Both the position numbers and the translations under genes were made by a program. From the NCBI GenBank assembly GCA_012518325.1, contig JAAYSR010000113.1, positions 1 to 10,581 on the forward strand: a DNA stretch of 10,581 bases. The letters run 5' to 3'. This document shows, piece after piece, positions 1-6,668 of this stretch. The DNA comes from Bacillota bacterium (GTDB lineage: Bacteria; Bacillota; Limnochordia; Darwinibacteriales; Darwinibacteriaceae). The notes under the pieces were generated by a model. It saw only the letters and a program-made list of their open reading frames with translations, did no database searches and was not told where the DNA came from. Each line of letters begins with the position of its first letter. The first letter of the stretch is position 1.

Positions 1-1
1 A

Positions 2-496
2 GGCAGCATGCGGCGGCTCTTCGCATCAGCCCTGACCCCGGAGGGCTATGTCAGCCATATCGAGTCCCTGGTAGAAGGTATGCGCCATGTCTTTGTCCTC
101 AGCGGCGGCCTAGGCGAAGTCCAAAGCGGTCATCTCGCTGAAATCGCCAGCCATGCCGAAAGCCTAGGCTTTCAGCTGGAAGCTTTTCATTATCCCTTAG
201 ATCCAGATCGCCTTCTCCACCTTATTATCCCTGGCGCAGGTGTTGCGGTCTTAACCGAGCATCCCTTGGAAGACCTAAGCAAAGTAAAGGGCCGGCGGAT
301 TGCCTGCGGCCCTGATGTAACTTCCTTGGACGGAGGAGATTTCAGGCTCTATCAAGAACTGCTGCAGCGGGGCTTCGACTCCCTGGCAGCTGCCCAGTCC
401 AGCCACCGTTTTGTGGAAGAAATCTATGCATCAGCCATGGACTTTGCAGCGCTGAATGTCTATCGCGATGGGATCTTGGCGGAAATCTTCTCATAG
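2..496 (+). CDS. PRK06851-type ATPase-like protein, C-terminal part (5' end outside window)
   Basis: The frame is open to the left edge of the window, so this is the 3' part of a longer gene; the ATG at 8 is probably internal. The visible 162 residues from that ATG resemble, from memory, the second half of the PRK06851 family: two-domain proteins with P-loop NTPase folds found in Firmicutes, of unknown function. Seen: RRLFASALTPEGYVSHIESL at residues 2-21, a beta strand HVFVLSGG (27-34), then a region matching the family's HCPLDPD and VIIPE motifs (here HYPLDPDRLLHLIIPG). The Walker A position reads GGLGEVQS (33-40), where an active P-loop would be GxxGxGKS, so the lysine is replaced by Gln and this half probably does not bind nucleotide normally. 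The stop codon overlaps the convergent queT stop by 6 bases. No function is claimed; the family assignment is moderately sure. Confidence 0.6.
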   Translation, partial: GSMRRLFASALTPEGYVSHIESLVEGMRHVFVLSGGLGEVQSGHLAEIASHAESLGFQLEAFHYPLDPDRLLHLIIPGAGVAVLTEHPLEDLSKVKGRRIACGPDVTSLDGGDFRLYQELLQRGFDSLAAAQSSHRFVEEIYASAMDFAALNVYRDGILAEIFS

Positions 497-946
497 CAGG
501 GTACTTTGATACTTTTGCACAAAACGGAGCAGCGGAATGCCCAAGATCAGCACAACAGCACTTTGTCCAGCGCCGATGCTGAGCACCAGGGGCCAGTAGG
601 CAGGCAAATCCAGAATATACCAGAGGTACAGGCTGACTAAAAAGGCGTTCAGCACTATGGGAGAGGCATAGCCGATGATCTGTCCCCGGTAGCGATAGGT
701 GAGGTAGGCGGCTAACAGGGTTACAAAGCTGCCGCCGAAAATATCCCAAGGGCCCTGTCCGCCCAGGATATTGGCTAATAACGCTCCCACATAGAGCCCT
801 CCGATTGCTTCGGGATAGACCATGGGCAATAGAGTCAAAGCTTCGGCCACCCGCAGCTGGACAGGCCCGAAGCTGATGGCCTGAAAGACAAAAACCAGAG
901 TTATGTACAGTGCAGCAATAATTCCTGCCCTGGCTAAACGTTTCAT
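491..946 (-). CDS. queT: QueT family queuosine precursor ECF transporter S component
   Basis: This is a 151-residue hydrophobic protein with about five or six membrane segments, matching the QueT family (substrate-binding S component of an energy-coupling factor transporter for queuosine precursors such as preQ1). Diagnostic stretches are ISFGPVQLRVAEALTLLP (24-41), followed by PEAIGGLYVGALLANILGG and a GPWDIFGGS-(F)VTLLAAYLTYR region. Family knowledge: the S component works in the membrane with shared EcfT/EcfA units encoded elsewhere. The start was set at 946 rather than the upstream in-frame ATG at 967, because AAGGAGG lies just before 946 and the longer form would include the ribosome binding site. 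It is divergent from ychF (52 bases between start codons) and its end overlaps the preceding plus-strand gene by 6 bases. No preQ1 riboswitch was recognised upstream. Confidence 0.88.
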   Translation of the reverse strand: MKRLARAGIIAALYITLVFVFQAISFGPVQLRVAEALTLLPMVYPEAIGGLYVGALLANILGGQGPWDIFGGSFVTLLAAYLTYRYRGQIIGYASPIVLNAFLVSLYLWYILDLPAYWPLVLSIGAGQSAVVLILGIPLLRFVQKYQSTLL

Positions 947-970
947 AAAGCTTCCTCCTTCATCCATCTC

Positions 971-999
971 AGTTTACCTTTTTGGAGGTGCAAAATCAA
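971..999 (-). promoter_or_regulatory. Candidate sigma-A promoter for queT
   Basis: On the minus strand TTGATT (994-999) and TAAACT (971-976) are separated by 17 bases, each matching 4 of 6 consensus positions. Transcription would start near 964, leaving a leader of under 20 bases, too short for a riboswitch. The -35 overlaps the ychF start codon. Moderate-to-weak match; no equally good promoter was seen for ychF on the plus strand. Confidence 0.35.
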
Positions 1000-2066
1000 T
1001 GGCATTGCGTATTGGAATAATCGGTCTGCCCAACGTAGGAAAATCAACCGTCTTTAATGCCCTGACCAAACTTGATGTACCTGCCCTCAACTATCCTTTC
1101 TGTACCATTGAACCCAATCAGGGGATGGTGCTGATACCTGATGAGCGCCTGGAAAAAATTGCAGAAGTGAGCCAGCCCAAAACACTGACCGGTTCTACAA
1201 TAGAGTTTGTAGATATCGCAGGCCTCGTCAAGGGGGCCAGTCGAGGCGAAGGTCTGGGCAATCAGTTCTTGGCCCATATCCGTGAGATGGATGCACTGGC
1301 CCATGTTGTGCGTCTCTTTCAAGCGGATGATGTTGCCAGCCAGGAGCAGGGAATTGACCCCCTGCGGGATATTGAGATCGTTGACTTAGAACTCATACTT
1401 GCTGACCTCCAGACGTTAGAGCGCCGCAGGGAACGCACAACCAGGATGCTGAAAACCGGCGAGCCCCAGTATCGCAAAGAACTGGAGCTTCTGGATCAGT
1501 ACCAGGCTGCCCTGGAAACAGGCGTTCCCCTCCGCCGCACCGACCTGCCGCCCCTAGCTGATCTGCCGCTGCTTTCTGCAAAGCCGGTAATGTATGTTGC
1601 CAACACTGATGAAGGGGATTACGGGCTTGCACCTGACTTTAAGGAGTGGGCTGCCTCCGAGGGTGCAGAAATAGTGGTAATGGCTGCCGACTTTGAAATG
1701 GAACTAAGCCGACTCGACCAAGAGGATGCCGAACTCTTTTTAGCTGAAGCCAATATGGACAAGCCTGCCCTGCACCGTTTGGTGGAAGCCGGAGTACGCC
1801 TTCTGGATCTGATTACCTTTTACACGATTAAGGGGGATGAAACCAGATCATGGATTATTTCCCGGGGAATGTTAGCACCACAAGCGGCAGGTTGTATCCA
1901 CTCTGATATGGAAAGGGGATTTATCAGGGCTGAAGTAATAAACTGGAAAATACTGGTAGACGAAGGGTCGCTGGCAGGCTGCCGAGACAAAGGGCTGTTG
2001 CGCATTGAGGGCAAAGACTATGCTGTCCAGGATGGAGATGTAATTTTCTTCCGCTTCAATGTTTGA
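999..2066 (+). CDS. ychF: YchF/OLA1 ribosome-associated ATPase
   Basis: This is a 355-residue Obg-family P-loop protein, near the family's usual 363-366. The order is: N-terminal G domain with GLPNVGKST (9-17), switch II DIAGLVKGAS (72-81) followed by RGEGLGNQFL, NTDE (202-205) at the G4 position, a helical insertion around 115-195, and a C-terminal TGS domain from about residue 270 with APQAAGCIHSDMERGFIRAE and a GKDYAVQDGDVIFFRFNV end. Family knowledge: the NxxE motif in place of NKxD makes YchF an ATPase rather than a GTPase; it binds ribosomes and is linked to stress and redox responses. The frame is open back to 903, but GGAGGTG at 984-990, eight bases before ATG 999, and the family-typical N-terminus (MALRIGIIGLPNVGKS) fix the start. 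ychF directly preceding rpsF-ssb-rpsR is a classic Firmicute order. No terminator follows; its stop lies within the rpsF promoter. Confidence 0.97.
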   Translation: MALRIGIIGLPNVGKSTVFNALTKLDVPALNYPFCTIEPNQGMVLIPDERLEKIAEVSQPKTLTGSTIEFVDIAGLVKGASRGEGLGNQFLAHIREMDALAHVVRLFQADDVASQEQGIDPLRDIEIVDLELILADLQTLERRRERTTRMLKTGEPQYRKELELLDQYQAALETGVPLRRTDLPPLADLPLLSAKPVMYVANTDEGDYGLAPDFKEWAASEGAEIVVMAADFEMELSRLDQEDAELFLAEANMDKPALHRLVEAGVRLLDLITFYTIKGDETRSWIISRGMLAPQAAGCIHSDMERGFIRAEVINWKILVDEGSLAGCRDKGLLRIEGKDYAVQDGDVIFFRFNV

Positions 2067-2091
2067 CTTCAAAATAGAGGGGTGGTATAAT
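2063..2091 (+). promoter_or_regulatory. Strong sigma-A promoter of rpsF-ssb-rpsR
   Basis: TTGACT (2063-2068) and a perfect TATAAT (2086-2091) are separated by 17 bases, and TGG directly before TATAAT makes an extended -10. The -35 hexamer overlaps the ychF TGA stop (2064-2066). Transcription should begin near 2098, giving a leader of about 55 bases before the rpsF start. This is the best promoter in the window, as expected for ribosomal protein genes. Confidence 0.85.
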
Positions 2092-2103
2092 TAACGTTGC
2101 CCT

Positions 2104-2124
2104 GCCCTAAGCTTGTCTTGGGGC
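2104..2124 (+). promoter_or_regulatory. Hairpin in the rpsF leader, possible S6:S18 autoregulatory element
   Basis: GCCCTAAG (2104-2111) can pair with CTTGGGGC (2117-2124) over 8 base pairs, including one G-U, with a five-base loop CTTGT. It lies between the predicted transcription start and the rpsF ribosome binding site (GGAGGTG, 2139-2145). Known: rpsF leaders in many bacteria carry a structure bound by the S6:S18 complex as feedback control. I could not identify the conserved CCG-containing site of that motif here, so the regulatory role is inferred from location. Confidence 0.4.
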
Positions 2125-2153
2125 CATATGTCCAGAGGGGAGGTGAAGCTGCG

Positions 2154-2444
2154 GTGCGTAGTTATGAGCTAATGGTAATTTTTGTCCCAGGTCTTGACGA
2201 AGAAGGTTTGGATGCCCAGATCGAGCGTACCAAGGGTCTGATTGAGGGTATTGGCGGCGAAGTCGAGAAAGTTGACAAATGGGGCAAACGCCGGCTTGCA
2301 TACGAGATCAACGATAACACCGAGGGCTTCTATGTGGTGATCGATTTTAAGGCAGAAAGCGGAGCGACTTCTGAGGTCGAACGTATTCTTAAGATCACTG
2401 ATGAAGTCATTCGTTATCTGCTCCTTCGTACGGATGAAGAATGA
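2154..2444 (+). CDS. rpsF: Small ribosomal subunit protein S6
   Basis: This is a 96-residue protein, matching the family length of about 95. It starts MRSYELMVIFVPGLDEEGL and contains the S6 features: VEKVDKWGKRRLAYEINDNTEGFYVV in the middle (conserved W-G-K-R-x-L-A-Y block) and a VERILKITDEVIRYLLLR end. S6 binds 16S rRNA on the platform of the 30S subunit as a dimer with S18. The start is GTG at 2154, preceded by GGAGGTG at 2139-2145. The frame is open to 2097, but that extension is not like S6 and would put the start upstream of any transcript leader. It is the first gene of rpsF-ssb-rpsR, 18 bases before ssb. Confidence 0.97.
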   Translation: MRSYELMVIFVPGLDEEGLDAQIERTKGLIEGIGGEVEKVDKWGKRRLAYEINDNTEGFYVVIDFKAESGATSEVERILKITDEVIRYLLLRTDEE

Positions 2445-2462
2445 GCAAAGGAGTGACGACGG

Positions 2463-2849
2463 GTGTTGAACAAAGTTATTCTTATTGGGCGACTCGTAGC
2501 TGATCCACAATTGCGATATACTCAATCAGGCATAGCAGTAACCAACTTTACATTGGCAGTGGATCGCCCCTTTGTGAGCCAGGACGGCCAAAGGGAAGCA
2601 GATTTCATTGACATCGTAACGTGGCGTAAACTGGCAGAAGTCTGTGCCAACCACCTAAACAAGGGGCGCCTCGTTGCCGTTGAAGGACGCCTGCAGATCC
2701 GCTCCTACGATGACCAAAATGGTATCAGACGCAAAGCATCCGAGATAGTGGCTGATAATGTACGCTTTTTGGATCGTGCTCAGGACAGTGGATCCTATGA
2801 ATCAGCAGATGGACCGCCCGAACCGGAGTTTGATGATATCCCGTTTTAA
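2463..2849 (+). CDS. ssb: Single-stranded DNA-binding protein
   Basis: This is a 128-residue single-stranded DNA-binding protein. The OB fold occupies roughly 1-105, beginning MLNKVILIGRLVADPQLRYT, with the conserved TNFTLAVDR strand and the DFIDIVTWRKLAEVC segment holding the DNA-stacking Trp. A short acidic linker ends in the DDIPF tail, which family knowledge assigns to recruiting replication and repair enzymes. The linker is short, so the protein is smaller than many Firmicute SSBs (about 140-175). The start is GTG 2463, nine bases after AAAGGAG (2447-2453); the adjacent TTG at 2466 is an alternative giving MNKV. It lies between rpsF and rpsR as in most Firmicutes, so SSB supply is tied to ribosomal protein expression. 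Confidence 0.97.
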   Translation: MLNKVILIGRLVADPQLRYTQSGIAVTNFTLAVDRPFVSQDGQREADFIDIVTWRKLAEVCANHLNKGRLVAVEGRLQIRSYDDQNGIRRKASEIVADNVRFLDRAQDSGSYESADGPPEPEFDDIPF

Positions 2850-2873
2850 TCAGATTGGTTTGGAGGCGAGATA

Positions 2874-3104
2874 ATGGCGAGAGACAGAGGTCGTAGAGGC
2901 AGAAGAAAAGTCTGCTCTTTCTGCGTTGATAAGATCGAGCAAGTTGACTATAAAGAAGTAGGCCGTCTACGTCGCTATGTAACAGAACGGGGCAAAATTT
3001 TGCCACGGCGGATCTCCGGTAACTGTGCCAAGCACCAAAGACAAGTTACCAACGCGATCAAGCGGGCCCGCTTTATGGCATTGATGCCTTACACAGTTGA
3101 CTAA
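2874..3104 (+). CDS. rpsR: Small ribosomal subunit protein S18 (zinc-binding form)
   Basis: This is a 76-residue basic protein with the S18 core: IEQVDYKEVGRLRRYVTERG, then KILPRRISGNCAKHQRQV, and an AIKRARFMALMPYT end. Cys14, Cys17, Cys51 and His54 (CSFC and CAKH) form the likely zinc site of the C+ type of S18; the C- type lacks these residues. S18 pairs with S6 on the 30S platform. The ATG at 2874 is preceded by TTGGAGGCGAG. It is the last gene before an intrinsic terminator at 3112. Confidence 0.97.
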   Translation: MARDRGRRGRRKVCSFCVDKIEQVDYKEVGRLRRYVTERGKILPRRISGNCAKHQRQVTNAIKRARFMALMPYTVD

Positions 3105-3111
3105 GAACCGG

Positions 3112-3136
3112 AGGAGCAGCCAAGCTGCTCCTTTTT
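3112..3136 (+). terminator. Intrinsic terminator after rpsR
   Basis: AGGAGCAGC (3112-3120) pairs perfectly with GCTGCTCCT (3124-3132) across a three-base CAA loop, followed immediately by a run of five T (3132-3136, sharing one T with the stem). It is only 7 bases after the rpsR stop and 24 bases before yybS, leaving no room for a new promoter before yybS. Transcription of yybS-rplI-lonC therefore depends on read-through or on a promoter inside the upstream genes. Confidence 0.85.
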
Positions 3137-3160
3137 CGAATTGGAATCAGAGGTGAATCT

Positions 3161-4108
3161 ATGAAGACCCGGTCCTTAACTGAAGGAGCCATGCTCGGCG
3201 CGATCACGGTGCTGCTGGCGATACTTGGTGAGTATATTGGGGTTCCGTCGATTATAGTGCCCATACCGCTCATGCTGTTGGTCTACCGCCAGGGCTTTCA
3301 GTACGGCATTCTCGCGGCCATCGCCGCGGCTTTGATCTCCAGCTTTGTGGCAGGGCATGTGTTCTCTGGTCTGTCCATTATTATCTGGGGCTTTGTCGGT
3401 GTCGCCCTGGGCTTGGCCCTGCGGGAAAAGTTTTCCTTCGGCAGGCTGATGGTGGTAGGTGTACTTTCCAATCTTGTTGTCTTCGGCCTTAATTTTCTTT
3501 TGTACTCATTAATCATCGGCGGCAACATGCTGACTGACCTTTTGACAATGATGAACGAGGCGCTGCAGCAGGCGGCGGATATGTCGCAAAGCCTGGGAGT
3601 CACCGGCGACGCGCTGCAGCAGTACGAAGCGCTCCAGGCGTTTTTACCTGTTGTGCTCCGCACAGGACTGCCCTCTTTGCTCTTGGTTTATTCCGTCAGC
3701 ATGAGCTATATCAACCTGGTTATCGGCAGGGCTGTTCTTAAGCGCCTCGGCGATAGCACAATGCCTGAAGTGACGCCTTTTTCTCGGTGGCGCATCCCAG
3801 GCTTCTTCGGTTTGATCTTTGCCTTCGGCCTCATAGTAACCACCATGGCCCAGATGGCTGAACTGCCTGGCTGGGTGGAATTTCTGGGCTTAAATGCCTT
3901 TCTCATTTCCTTTTACTCGTACTTGGTTGCCGGAGTTTCCCTGGCGTGGTATTATTTCCAGAAGAAGAATATACCAACGTTTTTGCGAGTACTCTTCGTT
4001 TTGATGCTCTTTTCCATGCCGCTTGTCTTGATGATTCTGATTGTGTTGACAGTAGCCGACGGGGTTTTTGACTTTCGCAAGCTCAATGCCTCGGAGGACA
4101 AAAACTAG
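3161..4108 (+). CDS. yybS: DUF2232 (YybS-like) multi-pass membrane protein
   Basis: This is a 315-residue integral membrane protein with about eight hydrophobic segments: a cluster from residue 8 to 117, a more polar helix around 120-155 (rich in Gln, Ala, Met), then further segments from about 158 to 298. It ends in a short charged tail. Start ATG 3161 follows AGAGGTGA. The length, hydrophobic pattern and position between rpsR and rplI match the YybS/DUF2232 family of Firmicutes, whose N-terminus (TEGAMLGAITVLLAILGEY) resembles transporter S components; the molecular function is unknown. In Bacillus the next gene is yybT/gdpP, encoding the cyclic-di-AMP phosphodiesterase; here it is absent and rplI follows after 15 bases. 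The family call rests on context plus topology. Confidence 0.8.
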   Translation: MKTRSLTEGAMLGAITVLLAILGEYIGVPSIIVPIPLMLLVYRQGFQYGILAAIAAALISSFVAGHVFSGLSIIIWGFVGVALGLALREKFSFGRLMVVGVLSNLVVFGLNFLLYSLIIGGNMLTDLLTMMNEALQQAADMSQSLGVTGDALQQYEALQAFLPVVLRTGLPSLLLVYSVSMSYINLVIGRAVLKRLGDSTMPEVTPFSRWRIPGFFGLIFAFGLIVTTMAQMAELPGWVEFLGLNAFLISFYSYLVAGVSLAWYYFQKKNIPTFLRVLFVLMLFSMPLVLMILIVLTVADGVFDFRKLNASEDKN

Positions 4109-4123
4109 AAGGGCGGGTGTGTG

Positions 4124-4570
4124 ATGAAAGTTATTCTTCAGGCAGATGTAAAGAAGATTGGCAAGAAAGGTGATGTGGTTGAAGTCGCAGAGGGCTACGG
4201 CCGCAACTACCTTATACCTAGGGGACTGGCTGTAGAGGCCAGTGCCGGCAATCTGCGCCACGTGGCTGAGGTTAAGAAGGCTGAGGCTGTCAAGGCAGAC
4301 CGTGAGCTGAAAGAGGCGGAAAGAATAGGCAGCGCCCTGCGGGACAAGGCAGTGCAGGTGCCCGCTAAAGTAGGGGACGGCGGCAGGCTCTTCGGATCTG
4401 TCACTGCCCAGGAAATCGCAGAACAGCTTCGGAAGCAGTTCTCGGTAGAAATTGACAAGAGGAAAGTAGACGTCAAGGAGCCAATAAAGACGCTGGGTTC
4501 ACATCAGGTGACTGTGAGAGTCCATCCCAAGGTCCATGTGAATGTCACAGTGGAGGTAATACCTCAGTAG
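4124..4570 (+). CDS. rplI: Large ribosomal subunit protein L9
   Basis: This is a 148-residue protein of full family length. The N-terminal 23S-binding domain reads MKVILQADVKKIGKKGDVVE with the signature GYGRNYLIPRGLAV, then a long charged helix (about 45-80), then a C-terminal domain from DGGRLFGSVT to VTVEVIPQ. L9 sits near the L1 stalk and helps maintain reading-frame fidelity. ATG 4124 is chosen over the adjacent in-frame GTG 4121 because L9 proteins start MKVIL; the upstream GGGCGGGTG is a weaker ribosome binding site than those of its neighbours. It begins 15 bases after yybS and is probably co-transcribed with it and lonC. Confidence 0.97.
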   Translation: MKVILQADVKKIGKKGDVVEVAEGYGRNYLIPRGLAVEASAGNLRHVAEVKKAEAVKADRELKEAERIGSALRDKAVQVPAKVGDGGRLFGSVTAQEIAEQLRKQFSVEIDKRKVDVKEPIKTLGSHQVTVRVHPKVHVNVTVEVIPQ

Positions 4571-4591
4571 CCTTGGCGGGAAATACTTGCT

Positions 4592-4608
4592 TGGAGGGTT
4601 AATCTCCA
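4592..4608 (+). promoter_or_regulatory. Possible hairpin over the lonC ribosome binding site
   Basis: TGGAG (4592-4596) can pair with CTCCA (4604-4608), enclosing GGTTAAT, directly before the TTG start at 4609. The stem would hide part of the GGAGGG ribosome binding site. Five pairs are short enough to occur by chance; it is recorded because it coincides exactly with a weak TTG start. Confidence 0.25.
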
Positions 4609-6540
4609 TTGGATACTAAACAGATAAAAACAAACCAAACATTGTCTTCCGATTTCAAACCTTCATTGGAAAAACATGTCTCTGCACTTCTGTCCCTGTT
4701 GGCAGAGGTGCACGGCCATGATCAGCTGGTGCTGAAGGCCGGCAAACTTGACTCCTTGGAGCTTATGCAGTCGGATAAGATCGAAGATCAGGTATTGGCC
4801 CTGGAGCGGCTGGTCCATGAAGATCCCACAATCGTGGTGCACAGGCAGCCGGAAGAAGTGAATGAAGTCCTGCAGGAGCTGGAGGATCACCTTGCCGAAC
4901 TTTTGGCCAGGCGCACGGTGGAAGACCAAATTGAAGCCAAAGTCAGCGCCAAGATGCAGGAACGCCATCTGGAATATATTCGGGATATTCGTGCTCAGGT
5001 ACTTAAAGAGGAGGGCGGGCCTGACAATGCTCAGACCCTCAAGAAGTTTGCCGAGTTGGAGATCCTGGAACAGCGGGGCCTTTCCCGGTCCAGCGTGGAT
5101 TTAATGCGCCCGCAAAGCCTGGATGAAGTCATCGGCCAGGACGATGCCATCAAATCATTGCTGACCAAGCTCAGTTCGCCTTATCCCCAGCATATTCTGC
5201 TTTATGGGCCGCCTGGAGTTGGGAAGACTACTGTGGCGCGCCTGGCTTTGCAGGTGGCCAAATCCAAGGCCTATACTCCCTTTGCTGAGGATGCTCCCTT
5301 TGTGGAGGTGGATGGAACTACGCTGCGCTGGGATCCTCGTGAGGTCACCAACCCCTTGATCGGCTCGGTCCATGATCCGATTTATCAGGGGGCCAGGCGG
5401 GACTTGGCCGACGGCGCAGTGCCCGAGCCCAAGCTGGGCCTGGTCACAGAAGCCCACGGCGGGGTGCTCTTTATCGACGAGATAGGGGAGCTGGACCCCG
5501 TCCTGCAAAACAAGCTGCTGAAGGTTCTGGAAGACAAGCGGGTTGAGTTTGAGTCGTCCTATTACGATCCCCATGATACCAATATTCCGAAATACATTCA
5601 TCAGCTGTTTACCAAGGGTGCACCTGCAGACTTCGTGCTGATCGGTGCCACAACCCGGGATCCTTCCGAGATCAGCCCGGCCTTCAGGTCGCGCTGTGCT
5701 GAAGTGTTTTTTGATCCTCTCACGCCGGAAGATATCGTAAAGATTGTGGAAGCTGCCAGCCGAAGGCTGAATGCGAAGCTTGAGCCAGGCACAGCGGAGC
5801 TGGTGGCGGAGTATACCATTGAAGGCAGAAAGGCGACGCGCCTTTTGGCCGATGCCTACAGCGCCGCGCTCTACCGGGGCGACGGCAGCCCAGATGAGGT
5901 AACGGTCACTGCCGCGGATATGCGGGAAGTGATCCAGTCTGCCCGTTTAAGCTCCTACACTGGGGCCAAAGCTTCCAGCACCTGTGAAGTCGGCAGGATT
6001 CTTGGCTTAGGCGTGAGCGGCTATTTAGGCTCCGTTTTGGAGATTGAAGCAGTTGCTTTTCCCAGCAAAGAATCGGGCAAAGGCCGGGTTCGCTTTAACG
6101 ATACCGCCGGAAGCATGGCTAAGGACAGCGTTTTTAACGCTGCGTCCGTCTTCCGTGCCTTAACAGGCCAGAATTTAGATGATTATGATGTGCATGTCAA
6201 TGTAGTAGGCGGCGGAAACATCGACGGTCCCTCTGCAGGCGTGGCGGTCTTGGCTGCCATAATCAGTGCAGTGCGGGGGCTCCCTATCCCTCAGGACATC
6301 GCTGTTACCGGCGAAATCTCCCTGAGGGGCAAGGTAAAAGCGGTAGGCGGCTTGCACGCGAAAATCTACGGCGCCAAGCACGCGGGGGTAAAAAAGGTGT
6401 TTGTCCCTAAAGAGAATATGGACAACCTGCCTCAGTTTACCGGTGAAGTTGAGGTAATCCCCATTGACCATGTCTCAGAGTTTCTGGAGTTTATTTTCCC
6501 GCAGGAACCTGCTGAAGCAGCCTGTTCTATCGCCAATTAG
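4609..6540 (+). CDS. lonC: LonC-type ATP-dependent protease of spore-formers
   Basis: This 643-residue Lon-family protease lacks the large LonA N-terminal domain. Residues 1-150 are helical, charged and probably coiled coil. The AAA+ module follows, with Walker A GPPGVGKTT (200-208), Walker B VLFIDE (286-291) and GATTRDPSEISPAFRSRC carrying sensor and arginine-finger residues. The peptidase domain has Ser542 in GNIDGPSAG and Lys585 in GGLHAK; their 43-residue spacing is the same as Ser679-Lys722 in E. coli Lon, so the dyad is intact. No membrane segment is evident, unlike archaeal LonB. Family knowledge: this type (spore_lon_C, near LonB) is found in endospore-forming Firmicutes and follows rplI in several Clostridia. 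The start is TTG 4609, ten bases after GGAGGG; the reading frame has no nearby ATG that fits better. It lies 38 bases after rplI and is closed by a terminator at 6559. Confidence 0.88.
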   Translation: MDTKQIKTNQTLSSDFKPSLEKHVSALLSLLAEVHGHDQLVLKAGKLDSLELMQSDKIEDQVLALERLVHEDPTIVVHRQPEEVNEVLQELEDHLAELLARRTVEDQIEAKVSAKMQERHLEYIRDIRAQVLKEEGGPDNAQTLKKFAELEILEQRGLSRSSVDLMRPQSLDEVIGQDDAIKSLLTKLSSPYPQHILLYGPPGVGKTTVARLALQVAKSKAYTPFAEDAPFVEVDGTTLRWDPREVTNPLIGSVHDPIYQGARRDLADGAVPEPKLGLVTEAHGGVLFIDEIGELDPVLQNKLLKVLEDKRVEFESSYYDPHDTNIPKYIHQLFTKGAPADFVLIGATTRDPSEISPAFRSRCAEVFFDPLTPEDIVKIVEAASRRLNAKLEPGTAELVAEYTIEGRKATRLLADAYSAALYRGDGSPDEVTVTAADMREVIQSARLSSYTGAKASSTCEVGRILGLGVSGYLGSVLEIEAVAFPSKESGKGRVRFNDTAGSMAKDSVFNAASVFRALTGQNLDDYDVHVNVVGGGNIDGPSAGVAVLAAIISAVRGLPIPQDIAVTGEISLRGKVKAVGGLHAKIYGAKHAGVKKVFVPKENMDNLPQFTGEVEVIPIDHVSEFLEFIFPQEPAEAACSIAN

Positions 6541-6558
6541 CAAAGCTGCAAGTGCAAC

Positions 6559-6593
6559 GCCGACTGTCCGCCCCTGGACAGCCGGCTTTTTTT
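6559..6593 (+). terminator. Intrinsic terminator after lonC
   Basis: GCCG-A-CTGTCC (6559-6569) pairs with GGACAG-C-CGGC (6576-6586): 10 pairs with one A-C mismatch and a six-base loop, followed by seven T (6587-6593). It ends 18 bases after the lonC stop, separating that operon from mgtE. Confidence 0.9.
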
Positions 6594-6604
6594 GCTGACG
6601 CGAA

Positions 6605-6634
6605 TTGCAGGCAGGGGGTGGGAAGTGGTAGACT
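6605..6634 (+). promoter_or_regulatory. Candidate promoter of the mgtE leader
   Basis: TTGCAG (6605-6610) and TAGACT (6629-6634) are 18 bases apart, with TGG before the -10 hexamer giving an extended -10 (TGNTAGACT). The match to consensus is partial (4 of 6 for each hexamer). Transcription would begin near 6641, just before the strong ribosome binding site of the small frame at 6669. GGTAGACT is repeated 11 bases downstream, from 6639. A promoter between the lonC terminator and mgtE is expected from the layout. Confidence 0.4.
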
Positions 6635-6668
6635 AAGGGTAGACTGAAAAAAGGAGGAGGAGAGCTGA

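Noticed and set aside
342..749. 135-codon minus-strand frame over the first gene and queT
   Set aside because: It overlaps two better-supported genes, shows no family resemblance and has composition typical of a shadow frame.
947..998. preQ1 riboswitch for queT
   Set aside because: The queT-ychF gap is 52 bases, no preQ1 aptamer sequence was recognised on the minus strand there or in the antisense of early ychF, and the likely promoter leaves under 20 leader bases.
903..998. N-terminal extension of ychF
   Set aside because: The added residues do not resemble YchF and the extended frame reads through the ribosome binding site at 984-990.
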